This document shows, in pieces, positions 16,459-23,533 of a stretch of DNA of 64,000 bases. Source of the DNA: Paenibacillus melissococcoides (GTDB taxonomy: Bacteria > Bacillota > Bacilli > Paenibacillales > Paenibacillaceae). The stretch covers positions 86,001-150,000 of the forward strand of contig CALYLO010000007.1 in assembly GCA_944800085.1 (NCBI GenBank). The letters are read 5' to 3'. Under the pieces are notes generated by a model. It was not told where the DNA came from. It saw only the letters and a list, made by a program, of their open reading frames with translations, and searched no databases. Both the position numbers and the translations under genes were made by a program. Position 1 is the first letter of the stretch, and each line of letters opens with the position of its first letter.

Positions 16459-17605
16459 TCATTGCCCGAATGCTTGCTCGGGCGAGATTTGATTCACTAA
16501 TGCTGGACGCTTGTCGTCAGCCGGTGCCAAGGTTGGCGCGCCCGGTCTACTGATTACATGCCCCGGCTCCTCCAGGAGCTCCCTATATTGCTTTTTACCT
16601 AGCGTTTTTTCCAGGGCTGGAGGTGTTATTGGCTGGCGCTCGAATAACAACGCCTCGTCGATCCCGTTTTCCTGCAGGTGCTTGAATGCTGCATCTAAGT
16701 CGGCATACTCCCGGCTGCCGCGTCCCGCTACAGCCTTCCACCCGGGGACGTCGCCACCTTTCAGCGATTCAGCTAACGCCAACTTCTTCAGGCTGCTATA
16801 CCATGACACGATACCCTCGGCACGACGCAGTACATCCCCGACCTCATCCCAACCGATAAGCGGAGGCTTTAACTGAACCAGCGGCGCAACGGAAAGCAGC
16901 TGCTCAACCCTCGCCCGGCAAGTCTCCTTCGCTCGGCAGAATCCGCAATGCTCACCGGGGACATACTCGCCTTTGCCCTCATAGGCCAGGGCAGCAATTG
17001 GCTTGATTGAATCCCCCCATGCAAGCAGTTCGGCTGCGGATATTGACCACTCGGATGCGTGCTCCCTCACACGGGGTTGCACAATCGCCATGTGGACCGT
17101 TTCGATATCATACAGCAGGGAGTAAGCCTGCAAGGCACCGAGAGCATACAGCTTTAAAATCGATGATGTGGAGCTGGCCGCTGCCGATAATGATGCAGTC
17201 CGCCGTCCCGAAGCCTTCCGGAGCATAGGCGGAGTAGTCAACCCGTCTTTCAATCGTGATGTACGGCGGAGCTGGGAAGGCATGCACCACACCCTGGACA
17301 TACTCCTGATAGGTGTCTGTATGTCGAAGCATTTCCTCGTCAAACAGCGGCTTGCCTTCGTGCGTTTGCTCTTTTAACTTTTTAAGCCTTGTATTAAAGG
17401 ATCGGGTGCTCATAGGCTCTACCAGCGCCCGGCGCAGCTTTAACTCCGCGATTTCGTGGGCAAGCGTGCCTTCCCGCGCCGCACCGGATGTCGTATCCGG
17501 TAATGTGTCCTCCAAGCGGGCCGATGGCGTACAGACCAGCCAGCGGTGTGCGCTGCTGGCTGACAGCAGCGCATGCGCCCGCTCTGCATGGGCAATCTGG
17601 GTCAT
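16459..17605 (-). pseudogene. DUF2800 (Cas4/RecB-like) phage nuclease with internal deletion
   Basis: The first part (ATG 17605) reads AHALLSASSAHRWLVCTPSARLEDTLPDTTSGAAREGTLAHEIAEL and on to GTADCIIIGSGQLHIIDFK. It then goes out of frame at about 17155. The other frame resumes with KLYALGALQAYSLLYDIETVHMAIVQPR and the C-terminal cysteine cluster CGFCRAKETCRARV, ending at 16459. Intact relatives have roughly 15 residues (a YGKGVPV...NPQM-type segment) between DFK and KLYALGAL, so about 46-47 bases are missing. The lost stretch follows the catalytic D-x-K. The enzyme, which would process DNA ends beside the polymerase, is inactive. Confidence 0.8.
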
Positions 17606-18054
17606 ATCTTTGCCCCCAAGCTGCGGAGATACGTTGCAAACTCGCCATAGAGCTCCTTTGGCAACTCCATGAGTGTGTTCGCCCCGTGCTGCTGCAACCA
17701 GGACGTCAGCTCGCCTGACCGGCCCGCGTCAACAATCGGGCCGGCTGCGACCCCAAGCTGCTCAAAGGTGTATGCCGGCGCAGCCGTCGGCACACCGACA
17801 GGGGCGGTCGGAGCTGGTGCAGCAGGAGCCTGGGCAGGAGTTACCGGAACCGCCGATTGTGTCGGAACGGCTGGGGTAGGTGCTGCACCGTAAGCCAGTT
17901 GCATTGGCGGCTGTTGGAATGCGGCGGCCGCTTGTTGTGGATCGTTCTGCGGGGTAGGCGCAGCAGCTGCCATCAACTTGCCGCCAAGAGATGCAGCCAG
18001 GTTATTGATTGCCCCGACCAATTCAGGGGCTTGGATAGAAATTGTGATGTTCAT
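17602..18054 (-). CDS. Phage protein with Ala/Pro-rich linker, unknown function
   Basis: The 150-residue product has an N-terminal MNITISIQAPELVGAINNLAASLGGKL and a disordered Ala/Pro/Gln/Val linker at residues 28-95. A compact C-terminal part follows (YTFEQLGVAAGPIVDAGRSGELTSWLQQHGANTLMELPKELYGEFATYLRSLG). Such genes precede DUF2800 in Paenibacillus/Bacillus phages. The ATG follows an aaggaggac site, and the stop overlaps the DUF2800 start by 4 bases. Confidence 0.65.
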   Translation of the reverse strand: MNITISIQAPELVGAINNLAASLGGKLMAAAAPTPQNDPQQAAAAFQQPPMQLAYGAAPTPAVPTQSAVPVTPAQAPAAPAPTAPVGVPTAAPAYTFEQLGVAAGPIVDAGRSGELTSWLQQHGANTLMELPKELYGEFATYLRSLGAKI

Positions 18055-18068
18055 GTGTAAGTCCTCCT

Positions 18069-18350
18069 TTATTTCGTATCTTCTTGCTCAAGCAGTTGCT
18101 GCTGGCGATCGGCAATGAGTTTGATACACCCGACGCATATGCTTCTGTCGCGCGTGTACCTTTTTAGGCTCTTTTCCGTCGAGCCGCAAAGGCTGCAGCC
18201 AGAAAAGTACCGTTTAAGCACAATCCGATCACCATCCGTATAGATTTCCATTGGCTCCTGTTCACCGATGCCCATTGTTCGGCGCAGCTCCATCGGAATG
18301 ACGACACGGCCAAGGCTATCAAGATTACGTACAATACCAGTTGCTTTCAT
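18069..18350 (-). CDS. AbrB-family transcriptional regulator with zinc knuckles
   Basis: The N-terminal ATGIVRNLDSLGRVVIPMELRRTMGI and GDRIVLKRY form the swapped-hairpin AbrB DNA-binding domain. Residues 50-75 add two cysteine pairs (CSLCG and CVGC) that could bind zinc. At 93 residues it is similar to Bacillus AbrB in size. It lies at the head of the replication genes, so it may set their timing or interfere with host transition-state control. It appears intact. Confidence 0.85.
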   Translation of the reverse strand: MKATGIVRNLDSLGRVVIPMELRRTMGIGEQEPMEIYTDGDRIVLKRYFSGCSLCGSTEKSLKRYTRDRSICVGCIKLIADRQQQLLEQEDTK

Positions 18351-18436
18351 TGATTTCTCCTTCCGCCAGTGCTAAACTGGCTTTGAATATGGATTGATTA
18401 GCTCCGCGCGGCTCCTACCCCGCAAGGAGCTGTTTT

Positions 18437-18562
18437 TCATTTCAGGCGACATATTGCCTGGCAGTATTGCCGGAAATACATCATCTGGGTGCGACCGCAT
18501 TCGGTTGTCTTCAGCAGCTCGTGCAAGTTGTCGCATATATTGATGCGCTGTTCCTTCGTCAT
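18437..18562 (-). CDS. Small 41-residue phage protein
   Basis: A strong cgaggaggtg site stands 5 to 6 bases before ATG 18562, which opens a 41-codon frame (MTKEQRINICDNLHELLKTT...). It carries four cysteines and no known domain. The ATG overlaps the preceding stop at 18559, the usual close packing of early phage genes. The function is unknown. Confidence 0.5.
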   Translation of the reverse strand: MTKEQRINICDNLHELLKTTECGRTQMMYFRQYCQAICRLK

Positions 18563-18819
18563 CGCTTCACCTCCTCGCCGAAGTGTAGCTTCAGAAACTC
18601 AATCAGGGCGGCATAGGAACGGCCATATTCGTTGTTTCCATGTGTTCGCTCCACGGCCCTTAAGAAATTTTTTATTGTCCCAGAGAAACAGCCGCGAGTA
18701 ACCATAATTCCGTCATGACCTCGATATGCTGTCAAAATCCCATCTTCGGAGCCAATTGGGCCGACTGTAACCAAGTCCCGACTAGATTCTATGTGTCCGC
18801 AAGAGATGTAACACGGCAC
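18559..18819 (-). CDS. Phage protein of unknown function, conserved GCFSGT motif
   Basis: The 86-residue protein includes ILTAYRGHDGIMVTRGCFSGTIKNFLRAVERTHGNNEYGRSYAALIEFLKLHF. A C-terminal block with TRGCF.GT and THG.N..G..Y is shared by many phage-encoded proteins of unknown role. An imperfect N-terminal half (CYISCGHIESSRDLVTV) precedes it. Expression should be coupled to the next gene by the 4-base overlap. Confidence 0.55.
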   Translation of the reverse strand: MPCYISCGHIESSRDLVTVGPIGSEDGILTAYRGHDGIMVTRGCFSGTIKNFLRAVERTHGNNEYGRSYAALIEFLKLHFGEEVKR

Positions 18820-18825
18820 CCTGAT

Positions 18826-19278
18826 TTAAGCTTCTTTTACCATACTGTTCCAGATGTAAGCGAAGTCCCCGATCTCCGATCTGCAAACATGTGATCCCAC
18901 TATACGAGCATGTTGGTATGCCCGACTTTGATCCTCTATACGGGCGTGATATGCCACTTTTGCACTGCCGAAGACATCGGAATTATCAATGATGGCGTCA
19001 TCGGTAACCTGGCCGTTATCGTATACACTCGAATTGTTCATGACCTTCGCATCGTGCCAGACTCGACCACGCCCGAATACCGCCGAATCATCGTAAACCC
19101 AGCATTTCCCTTCATGGCTGAGATTGTCCTCGGATTCAACCCATCCGCCCAGGTCCCCAGCCTTTACGTCCCCAAAGTCCCGCACGGCCCGAATACGGTG
19201 AAGCGTGGCACCCGCGGCGATACGGTTTGCGGCGATACGGTTTGACGTCTCGCCTGTGAACTCGTATTTCTTTTGCAC
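18826..19278 (-). CDS. Phage left-handed beta-helix (hexapeptide-repeat-like) protein
   Basis: From residue ~45 on the protein consists of short repeated turns (GDLGGWVESEDNLSHEGKC, AVFGRGRVWHDAKVMNNSSVYDNGQVTDDAIIDNSDVFGSAKVAYHARIEDQSRAYQHARIVG). This is the pattern of phage-borne left-handed beta-helices. The GTG at 19278 has ggagg 8 bases upstream and is my start. A perfect 15-bp tandem duplication (19214-19228 and 19229-19243) repeats NRIAA in frame near the N-terminus. The role is unknown. Confidence 0.6.
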   Translation of the reverse strand: MQKKYEFTGETSNRIAANRIAAGATLHRIRAVRDFGDVKAGDLGGWVESEDNLSHEGKCWVYDDSAVFGRGRVWHDAKVMNNSSVYDNGQVTDDAIIDNSDVFGSAKVAYHARIEDQSRAYQHARIVGSHVCRSEIGDFAYIWNSMVKEA

Positions 19279-19292
19279 GTCCGTTTCCTCCC

Positions 19293-19421
19293 TCATATTT
19301 GATATCCCATGCATTCGGCCTGCATGGCCGCCCAGGTCTGGAACGGGCATTTGCTTGGGTCGATATACTCCAGCTTGTAGCGCTCGGCCAGGTGGTCCAG
19401 GAGCTCGTCAGGAATCGGCAT
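19293..19421 (-). CDS. Small 42-residue phage protein
   Basis: ATG 19421 follows a gggggagg site and encodes MPIPDELLDHLAERYKLEYI, DPSKCPFQTW and a helical end. Such short proteins with a P(F/L)Q.W motif recur in phage early operons. Its start overlaps the upstream zinc-ribbon gene by 14 bases. The function is unknown. Confidence 0.5.
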   Translation of the reverse strand: MPIPDELLDHLAERYKLEYIDPSKCPFQTWAAMQAECMGYQI

Positions 19422-19599
19422 CAGGCTCGCCTCCCCCAACATCAATCTCCTTGCCGGCAATCACGATGACCACCCGGGCATGCTGGACCATGTGATCCAC
19501 CGAGCAACACAGGTCAGATCCTACTTTCCAAGCTACTTGGCCGAAATAGATTTCCCGCCCGCATACCGGGCAGCGGTCGATGACTTCATTAGTGCTCAT
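19408..19599 (-). CDS. Small zinc-ribbon phage protein
   Basis: The 63-residue product shows two cysteine pairs, RCPVCGREIYFGQ and LCCSVDHMVQHARV, followed by an acidic tail. It fits a single zinc ribbon. A gaaatgaaacc stretch precedes the ATG without a strong site. The function is unknown. Confidence 0.5.
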   Translation of the reverse strand: MSTNEVIDRCPVCGREIYFGQVAWKVGSDLCCSVDHMVQHARVVIVIAGKEIDVGGGEPDADS

Positions 19600-19703
19600 C
19601 TGGTTTCATTTCCCCTTTCCAGATTTCCTTATTTTGGCTGTAATCTCTCAACCTTCCCTATTACAATAGAGTTGTCCAGACACCATTGAAGGGAGGTGAA
19701 ACT

Positions 19704-19880
19704 ATGTCTAAAACAAACAAAGAACTAGCTGTTGAACTTTATTCCGAGTTCATGAGATCGTCTTCGACGATATTTTCGAACCCGAATTTCAAAGGCACTA
19801 TCAAAATGCCAGATCTTCAGGAAATGGCTGATAACGTTGAGAAATTAACAAAGCTTCTTTCAGCTATTGAAGACAAATAG
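19704..19880 (+). CDS. Small plus-strand phage gene, possible moron
   Basis: A strong gggaggtgaaact site precedes ATG 19704, which encodes MSKTNKELAVELYSEFMRSSS, ending in a helical EMADNVEKLTKLLSAIEDK. It is transcribed against the early operon and has its own AT-rich upstream region, which is how lysogeny-expressed accessory genes sit. No family is recognised. Confidence 0.55.
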   Translation: MSKTNKELAVELYSEFMRSSSTIFSNPNFKGTIKMPDLQEMADNVEKLTKLLSAIEDK

Positions 19881-19995
19881 TGTAAGTACTACCTAGCAAC
19901 ACTGGTCGCTCATCTTGGGCGGCCTTTTCCTTCTCACCAATAACAACAATTGCACCCGGTTCCAAATGTATCCCTTCGCTTCCCTGTTGCTTCAT
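19864..19995 (-). CDS. Possible small phage protein (43 aa)
   Basis: ATG 19995 overlaps the stop of the next gene upstream by 4 bases and encodes MKQQGSEGIHLEPGAIVVIG, EKEKAAQDERPVLLGS and a short end, with aggag about 12 bases before it. The 3' end overlaps the convergent plus-strand gene by 17 bases. The composition is protein-like, but the length keeps the confidence low. Confidence 0.35.
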   Translation of the reverse strand: MKQQGSEGIHLEPGAIVVIGEKEKAAQDERPVLLGSTYTICLQ

Positions 19996-20246
19996 TCGTT
20001 CATTCTCCTATCTGAATTGGTTAGAATTTTCTCAACCGAAGCATGCAGCCCGGCGTATATGGACCATCCGTATATATCTGTCTTATCTAAAATCCGCTTG
20101 AATGGGGCATGCTCGAACTTACCGGCATTCAGGACCTCGATGCGATCATCTTTGCTTAATTCCGTTATGCTGCCGTCGTCATGTTGCAGTGATACTTTTC
20201 CATCCTCTACGACAAGGCGGCCGGTCAGCAATTCAACTTGGTTCAT
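19992..20246 (-). CDS. Small phage protein, possibly DUF5348-like
   Basis: The 84-residue product has a beta-rich N-terminus (VELLTGRLVVEDGKVSLQHDDGSITELSKDDRIEVLNAG) and a C-terminal DIYGWSIYAGLHASVEK. The layout is reminiscent of the DUF5348 family of small phage and plasmid proteins, though I cannot confirm it. The start has a gaaaggagaatg site. It lies between the two plus-strand accessory genes. Confidence 0.5.
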   Translation of the reverse strand: MNQVELLTGRLVVEDGKVSLQHDDGSITELSKDDRIEVLNAGKFEHAPFKRILDKTDIYGWSIYAGLHASVEKILTNSDRRMNE

Positions 20247-20329
20247 GTCATTCTCCTTTCAATAATTTCCCTTTCTGCTAGAATGGAAAGTGTCCAGCTT
20301 GTCATTCTATGAAGAAAGGAGGTGATTAT

Positions 20330-20569
20330 ATGGCACGAATCCCATATGCTGATACCAATGGGCCATTAACTGTTGAAGTTGAATTACAACACGCCGCAGA
20401 TGTATTTCTTGTAGATCGCACTAACTACCAAAAATACACATCCGGTCAGAGCTTCAAATACTATGGCGGGCACTATACTCGAACACCGGTAACCATTTCA
20501 GTAAATGATGCTGGAAGATGGTATCTTATTGTTCGCGGAAGCGGACAGTACAAATACCGATTCTACTAA
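20330..20569 (+). CDS. Stand-alone DUF1883 domain protein
   Basis: The 79-residue protein matches the DUF1883 pattern: VEVELQHAADVFLVDRTNYQKYTSGQSFKYYGGHYTRTPVTISVNDAGRWYLIVRG. DUF1883 occurs alone or fused to TIR/SEFIR-type domains in bacteria, but its activity is not established. The start at ATG 20330 has a perfect aaaggaggtgat site. It is on the plus strand, opposed to the early operon, and converges with the gene ending at 20566 (4-base overlap). Orientation and isolated promoter region suggest a moron expressed in the lysogen, possibly related to exclusion or defence (inference). Confidence 0.75.
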   Translation: MARIPYADTNGPLTVEVELQHAADVFLVDRTNYQKYTSGQSFKYYGGHYTRTPVTISVNDAGRWYLIVRGSGQYKYRFY

Positions 20570-20772
20570 TTTGTTAGAGTCTGGTTCTTTTGGGCAACGC
20601 CCTTCGGGCTAGACTCTTTCTCTAAAGTCGCATTATCCAACATGTGCTTCTTCACGCATTCATTGAGTTCTTCCATCATGGAAATCGTTAATTGATGTTC
20701 TTCCGCAAGTTTCAAAACAGCACTCACAACTTGCTTTTTTACACCTTCAGTAAAAATTTTTTTAGTTTCCAT
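20566..20772 (-). CDS. Small helical phage protein
   Basis: The chosen start is ATG 20772 with aaggag 8 bases upstream. The product (METKKIFTEGVKKQVVSAVL, then LAEEHQLTISMMEELNECVKKH) is mostly helical and has no recognised domain. Its 3' end converges on the DUF1883 gene. Confidence 0.5.
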   Translation of the reverse strand: METKKIFTEGVKKQVVSAVLKLAEEHQLTISMMEELNECVKKHMLDNATLEKESSPKGVAQKNQTLTN

Positions 20773-20774
20773 CT

Positions 20775-21152
20775 TCATATCTCCTTCCATTGCGATCGGT
20801 TCAGGCGCCCCTGCGTTTTTCTCAAATCAACGGGTTCAGCGTTTTCTAGCAAGCTCGCATCAATCTTGTGTTTACCCTCGACAGTGATAAACTCTTCAGC
20901 CTCTGAAGTCTTATTATTGATTTTGCTACCAACTGACAAGTAAAACTGACGAGCACTCATGGAAATAAAACTTAGGATTTCTTGGTAATCTTCCGGTGCT
21001 AAGTCGGCGAATTCGATAGATAGATTAATCTTCGCTTTTGTTCCACCGGGAAAGCATTGTGTGTACTCTTCAGCCTCTGTTCCAGCAGGGGCTTCTTTGT
21101 TCAATTCCTCCCGCACGATCTCCCTAATACGTTGTTCATCTAATTGGTTCAT
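20775..21152 (-). CDS. Phage protein of unknown function
   Basis: The 125-residue product has an N-terminal helix (MNQLDEQRIREIVREELNKE) and a beta-rich middle (KAKINLSIEFADLAPEDYQEILSFISMSARQFYLSVG). A gaaggaggggg site precedes the ATG. I recognise no family. Confidence 0.55.
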   Translation of the reverse strand: MNQLDEQRIREIVREELNKEAPAGTEAEEYTQCFPGGTKAKINLSIEFADLAPEDYQEILSFISMSARQFYLSVGSKINNKTSEAEEFITVEGKHKIDASLLENAEPVDLRKTQGRLNRSQWKEI

Positions 21153-21164
21153 GCTCCCCCTCCT

Positions 21165-21422
21165 TCAAAAAATGTCCATTTTGGACTGGAGCTTTTCGAT
21201 CTGGCTGCAGATATCATGCTGCCAATCGGTATCGCCCATCTCATATGCATGCAGGCTCAACTGCTTGAGGCCGTCCAGCCGCTGAATGAGGTCATAATTG
21301 GCCTGCATGCAGTTGATCATCTCCAGCTTTTCAAGGTCAGTCCATGGACGCCGCTTCTGTGCCAGGTGGAGCTCCGCCATCCGGCGGTGTACCGGGTGGA
21401 TACCGATTTTGATGTCGGTCAT
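21165..21422 (-). CDS. DUF7667-like small phage protein
   Basis: The ~85-residue product contains GIHPVHRRMAELHLAQKRRPWTDLEKLEMINCMQANYDLIQRLDGLKQLSLHAYEMGDTDWQHDICSQIEKL. Similar proteins with IHPVHRR at the start and DTEWQHEIC near the end occur widely in Paenibacillus prophages. ATG 21422 follows aaaggag and overlaps the preceding stop. The function is unknown. Confidence 0.6.
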   Translation of the reverse strand: MTDIKIGIHPVHRRMAELHLAQKRRPWTDLEKLEMINCMQANYDLIQRLDGLKQLSLHAYEMGDTDWQHDICSQIEKLQSKMDIF

Positions 21423-21622
21423 GGTAATTCTCCTTTCTCTATGCACCGCTGCTCATACTCCAGCACCCATTCACGGCGGTAACGATACTCCTGACCTTCT
21501 TTGTAAAAGCGGATATCTCCGTTTTTAGACCGTCGCCGTATCGTCCATGTGCTGCGCTGAAAATACGCTGCAACGTCCTTGAGTTTAAGGACGGCCGGTA
21601 AGCTTGTCGGTAGCTCTGTCAC
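21419..21622 (-). CDS. Excisionase/MerR-type helix-turn-helix protein
   Basis: The 67-residue product has the helix-turn-helix LPAVLKLKDVAAYFQRSTWTIRRRSKNGDIRFYKEGQEYRYRREWV, a MerR/Xis-like winged HTH as in HTH_17. A short regulator of this type in the early operon could act as excisionase or as a gene regulator. It overlaps the next gene by 4 bases. Confidence 0.75.
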   Translation of the reverse strand: MTELPTSLPAVLKLKDVAAYFQRSTWTIRRRSKNGDIRFYKEGQEYRYRREWVLEYEQRCIEKGELP

Positions 21623-21637
21623 TGTGCATACCTCCTC

Positions 21638-22462
21638 TCATGATGCGCTAATGAGCTGTAACAGATCGTCAAACTTGCTCGCATAGTAGTGCGGTTGAGT
21701 CTCTCGCGGGTTAACCGGGCTAATGATGTTCTTCCCATAAATCAATCCGTCATCGGTCAACGATTTAAATGTCTTGACTCTGCCATTGCTTGATGGCCGT
21801 TCCCTCTCTTCCAACAAGCCACGCTGAATTAATAAGGTGTTGAACTTGGCGGCCCCAAACGGTGCACCGTGCTTTTTCAGTAAAACCGTAGCCGATTCCG
21901 TGACATCCTCATTGACCGCATAGGCAGGTAATGGGACGTTGAGATGATGCACTTTAGCAAAGTCGCCCATCAGCTTCAGTTTCCCGCTTTCCGGCAGCCG
22001 GAGTATATTGGCGGCTGCCTCAAGGAACATCATCTCCTTCCGGAAGTGCAGCGTATCGACTGTTTCCCTAGCCGGGTGGGACTGCTCTGCATCCAGTAGG
22101 TAGCTCCTTACTGTCTGCGCAATGATGCTGTCCCGTAAGAGCATTCCGATGCGGAGGACTGCCCGCCGTGGGATGACAGTGAAGGCCGATGCTGTTTTTC
22201 CAATTAAACCCATGTCCTTGTAGGACTTCAGTTCATTTCCCATCAATACCCGTAACCCGTCAGACTCCAATTCACTTCTGTTATCTTTGATACAAGAATT
22301 TATTGCTTCTTTGCCTACTTCGTAATACTCCGCTGCCATGTCTATGCTTACGTTCATGTCGTCCGGCAACATGGCCAACTTCTTCACCTTGTCCAATACG
22401 TCTGTACGGTCAATGACTGATTCCCGCAGTGTCTTGCTTTCGATTAATGCCAGTTGATTCAT
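21638..22462 (-). CDS. Phage antirepressor-like regulatory protein
   Basis: About 274 residues. The N-terminal part (MNVSIDMAAEYYEVGKEAINSCIKDNRSELESDGLRVLMGNELKSYKD) resembles phage Bro/antirepressor-type DNA-binding regions. IPRRAVLRIGMLLRDSIIAQTVRSYLLDAEQ is a typical antirepressor segment, and a C-terminal KilAC-like part follows (LLIQRGLLEERERPSSNGRVKTFKSLTDDGLIYGKNIISP). ATG 22462 has a ggaagag site. In phages such proteins counter the CI repressor at induction. It overlaps the upstream small gene by 53 bases. Confidence 0.7.
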   Translation of the reverse strand: MNQLALIESKTLRESVIDRTDVLDKVKKLAMLPDDMNVSIDMAAEYYEVGKEAINSCIKDNRSELESDGLRVLMGNELKSYKDMGLIGKTASAFTVIPRRAVLRIGMLLRDSIIAQTVRSYLLDAEQSHPARETVDTLHFRKEMMFLEAAANILRLPESGKLKLMGDFAKVHHLNVPLPAYAVNEDVTESATVLLKKHGAPFGAAKFNTLLIQRGLLEERERPSSNGRVKTFKSLTDDGLIYGKNIISPVNPRETQPHYYASKFDDLLQLISAS

Positions 22463-22652
22463 TTGCCCGTCTCTTCCTTTCTTTCTTTTGTGCATACCGC
22501 ATTCTCGAATCCATTTTTTTATAAAGCTGTCTCCATCTCTTCCAACTGACATCCCCCGGCTCTTTTACCCAAGCAGGATTTTGTGGATGGAATACTATCG
22601 AGGTGCCAGCCCTTTCAGCCATTCTAAGTAAACATTCCTTTTTAACTTTCAT
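22410..22652 (-). CDS. Small basic early phage protein
   Basis: ATG 22652, with an aagggagg site, encodes an ~80-residue basic protein (MKVKKECLLRMAERAGTSIV, then WVKEPGDVSWKRWRQLYKKMDSRMRYAQKKERKRRANE). It has no recognised domain. A 21-bp operator palindrome lies directly upstream. Confidence 0.5.
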   Translation of the reverse strand: MKVKKECLLRMAERAGTSIVFHPQNPAWVKEPGDVSWKRWRQLYKKMDSRMRYAQKKERKRRANESTGINRKQDTAGISH

Positions 22653-22664
22653 AATTGCCTCCCT

Positions 22665-22685
22665 TTGGATAATTTTTTTATCCAA
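22665..22685. promoter_or_regulatory. Operator palindrome O2 (ttggataa-N5-ttatccaa)
   Basis: A perfect 8+8 inverted repeat with a 5-base T spacer, 13 bases before the start of the small basic gene. It shares the GGATAA-N5-TTATCC core with the site in the repressor/cro intergenic region, so it is probably bound by the prophage repressor or the Cro-like protein. Confidence 0.7.
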
Positions 22686-22711
22686 TAATGTTAAAAAAAT
22701 ATCCATACCCA

Positions 22712-22740
22712 TTGACTGGATAAATATTATTATCTATAAT
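22712..22740 (+). promoter_or_regulatory. Near-consensus sigma-A promoter reading antisense to cro
   Basis: TTGACT (22712-22717), a 17-bp spacer and TATAAT (22735-22740) lie on the plus strand. The spacer contains an imperfect GGATAA...TTATCT operator. The promoter points through the cro-like gene in antisense toward the repressor at 23085, so it could be a repressor promoter with a cro-antisense leader. Confidence 0.6.
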
Positions 22741-22753
22741 GCATTATAGATAA
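22730..22753. repeat. 24-bp perfect palindrome after the cro-like gene
   Basis: ttatctataatg followed by its exact complement cattatagataa, directly 3' of the cro-like stop codon and overlapping the -10 of the plus-strand promoter. It may be an operator or an AT-rich hairpin; there is no T-run to mark an intrinsic terminator. Confidence 0.6.
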
Positions 22754-22993
22754 TTAATTTATCACTTTTTGGACAGACTTATCCCTAGACTGTTCAAAAT
22801 AGTCGGGAAATAACATCTCAACTGGCTCATCAAAATACGTTGAGAGTTGGAACATCAGGTCCCTGCCAGGAGTGAAAGTTCCATTCTCAATCATGCGAAG
22901 GTACACTGTTGAGATTCCGTTTTCTGAAGCAACTTGTGCTTGAGTTCCTTTTGACTTGCGACACTTCGCAAAGTAAGGGCGCTTCTCTGCCAT
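22754..22993 (-). CDS. Cro-like XRE-family regulator
   Basis: The 79-residue protein has an XRE helix-turn-helix: SKGTQAQVASENGISTVYLRMIENGTFTPGRDLMFQLSTYF. It diverges from the CI-like gene with a shared operator between them, the standard lysis-lysogeny switch. A gaaaggagggaa site precedes the ATG. Length and position fit a Cro-type repressor of the lysogenic promoter. Confidence 0.8.
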   Translation of the reverse strand: MAEKRPYFAKCRKSKGTQAQVASENGISTVYLRMIENGTFTPGRDLMFQLSTYFDEPVEMLFPDYFEQSRDKSVQKVIN

Positions 22994-23018
22994 TCGCTTC
23001 CCTCCTTTCGATAAGTCG

Positions 23019-23048
23019 ATTATACCGGATAATATTTTTATCCGTCAA
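23019..23048 (-). promoter_or_regulatory. Early promoter of cro-like gene with operator O1 in its spacer
   Basis: On the minus strand TTGACG (23048-23043) and TATAAT (23024-23019) are 18 bp apart. The spacer holds the palindrome cggataa-tattt-ttatccg (23026-23044), the same core and 5-bp gap as O2. Repressor bound there would block the early promoter. A further half-site ggataa lies at 23057-23062. Confidence 0.75.
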
Positions 23049-23084
23049 GGGGTGGTGGATAATTTTTTTTTGGAGGATAGATGA

Positions 23085-23513
23085 ATGATGACTCTTGGAG
23101 AAAAACTAGTTCGTCTTAGGGAAGAAAAGGGGCTTTCCCAGTATGAAGTAGCCAACAGGTTAGGCATAAAGAGACCGCGATATAACTCTTGGGAGCAAAA
23201 CATTGCCAAACCTCGCTTAGAAATGTTGAAAAAACTGGCCGAGTTTTATGACGTGAAACCGGAATACTTGCTTGGTTATGAACCAGCGGAAAGTGCAACA
23301 ATCCCAGAATGGGCCAACGCCAAGGATAAACGGGATTTCAAAAAAATGCTTGAGGAAGACACGGGTTTAATGTTTGACGGTGTTCCGATTGAAGATGAAG
23401 ATAGAGAAAAAGTCATGCAGGTTTTAGAAGTTCTTTTCTGGGACGCTAAAAAAAGAAGTAAGGAGAAGTTTACAAACAAGCGCTATAAAAAGAAATCAGA
23501 CGAAAATAGATAG
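23085..23513 (+). CDS. CI-like XRE repressor
   Basis: The N-terminal helix-turn-helix (LGEKLVRLREEKGLSQYEVANRLGIKRPRYNSWEQNIAKPRLEMLKKLAEFYDVKPEYLLGY) is followed by a charged C-terminal part of about 70 residues without peptidase motifs. Cleavage would therefore be done in trans by the next gene product. ggagg precedes the ATG pair at 23085/23088. It would hold the GGATAA operators and keep the prophage silent. Confidence 0.88.
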   Translation: MMTLGEKLVRLREEKGLSQYEVANRLGIKRPRYNSWEQNIAKPRLEMLKKLAEFYDVKPEYLLGYEPAESATIPEWANAKDKRDFKKMLEEDTGLMFDGVPIEDEDREKVMQVLEVLFWDAKKRSKEKFTNKRYKKKSDENR

Positions 23514-23533
23514 TCTGGAGTGAGTCTGGAACT

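Noticed and set aside
22730-22753. 24-bp palindrome as an intrinsic terminator of cro
   Set aside because: It is AT-rich and lacks a T-run; overlap with a promoter suggests an operator.
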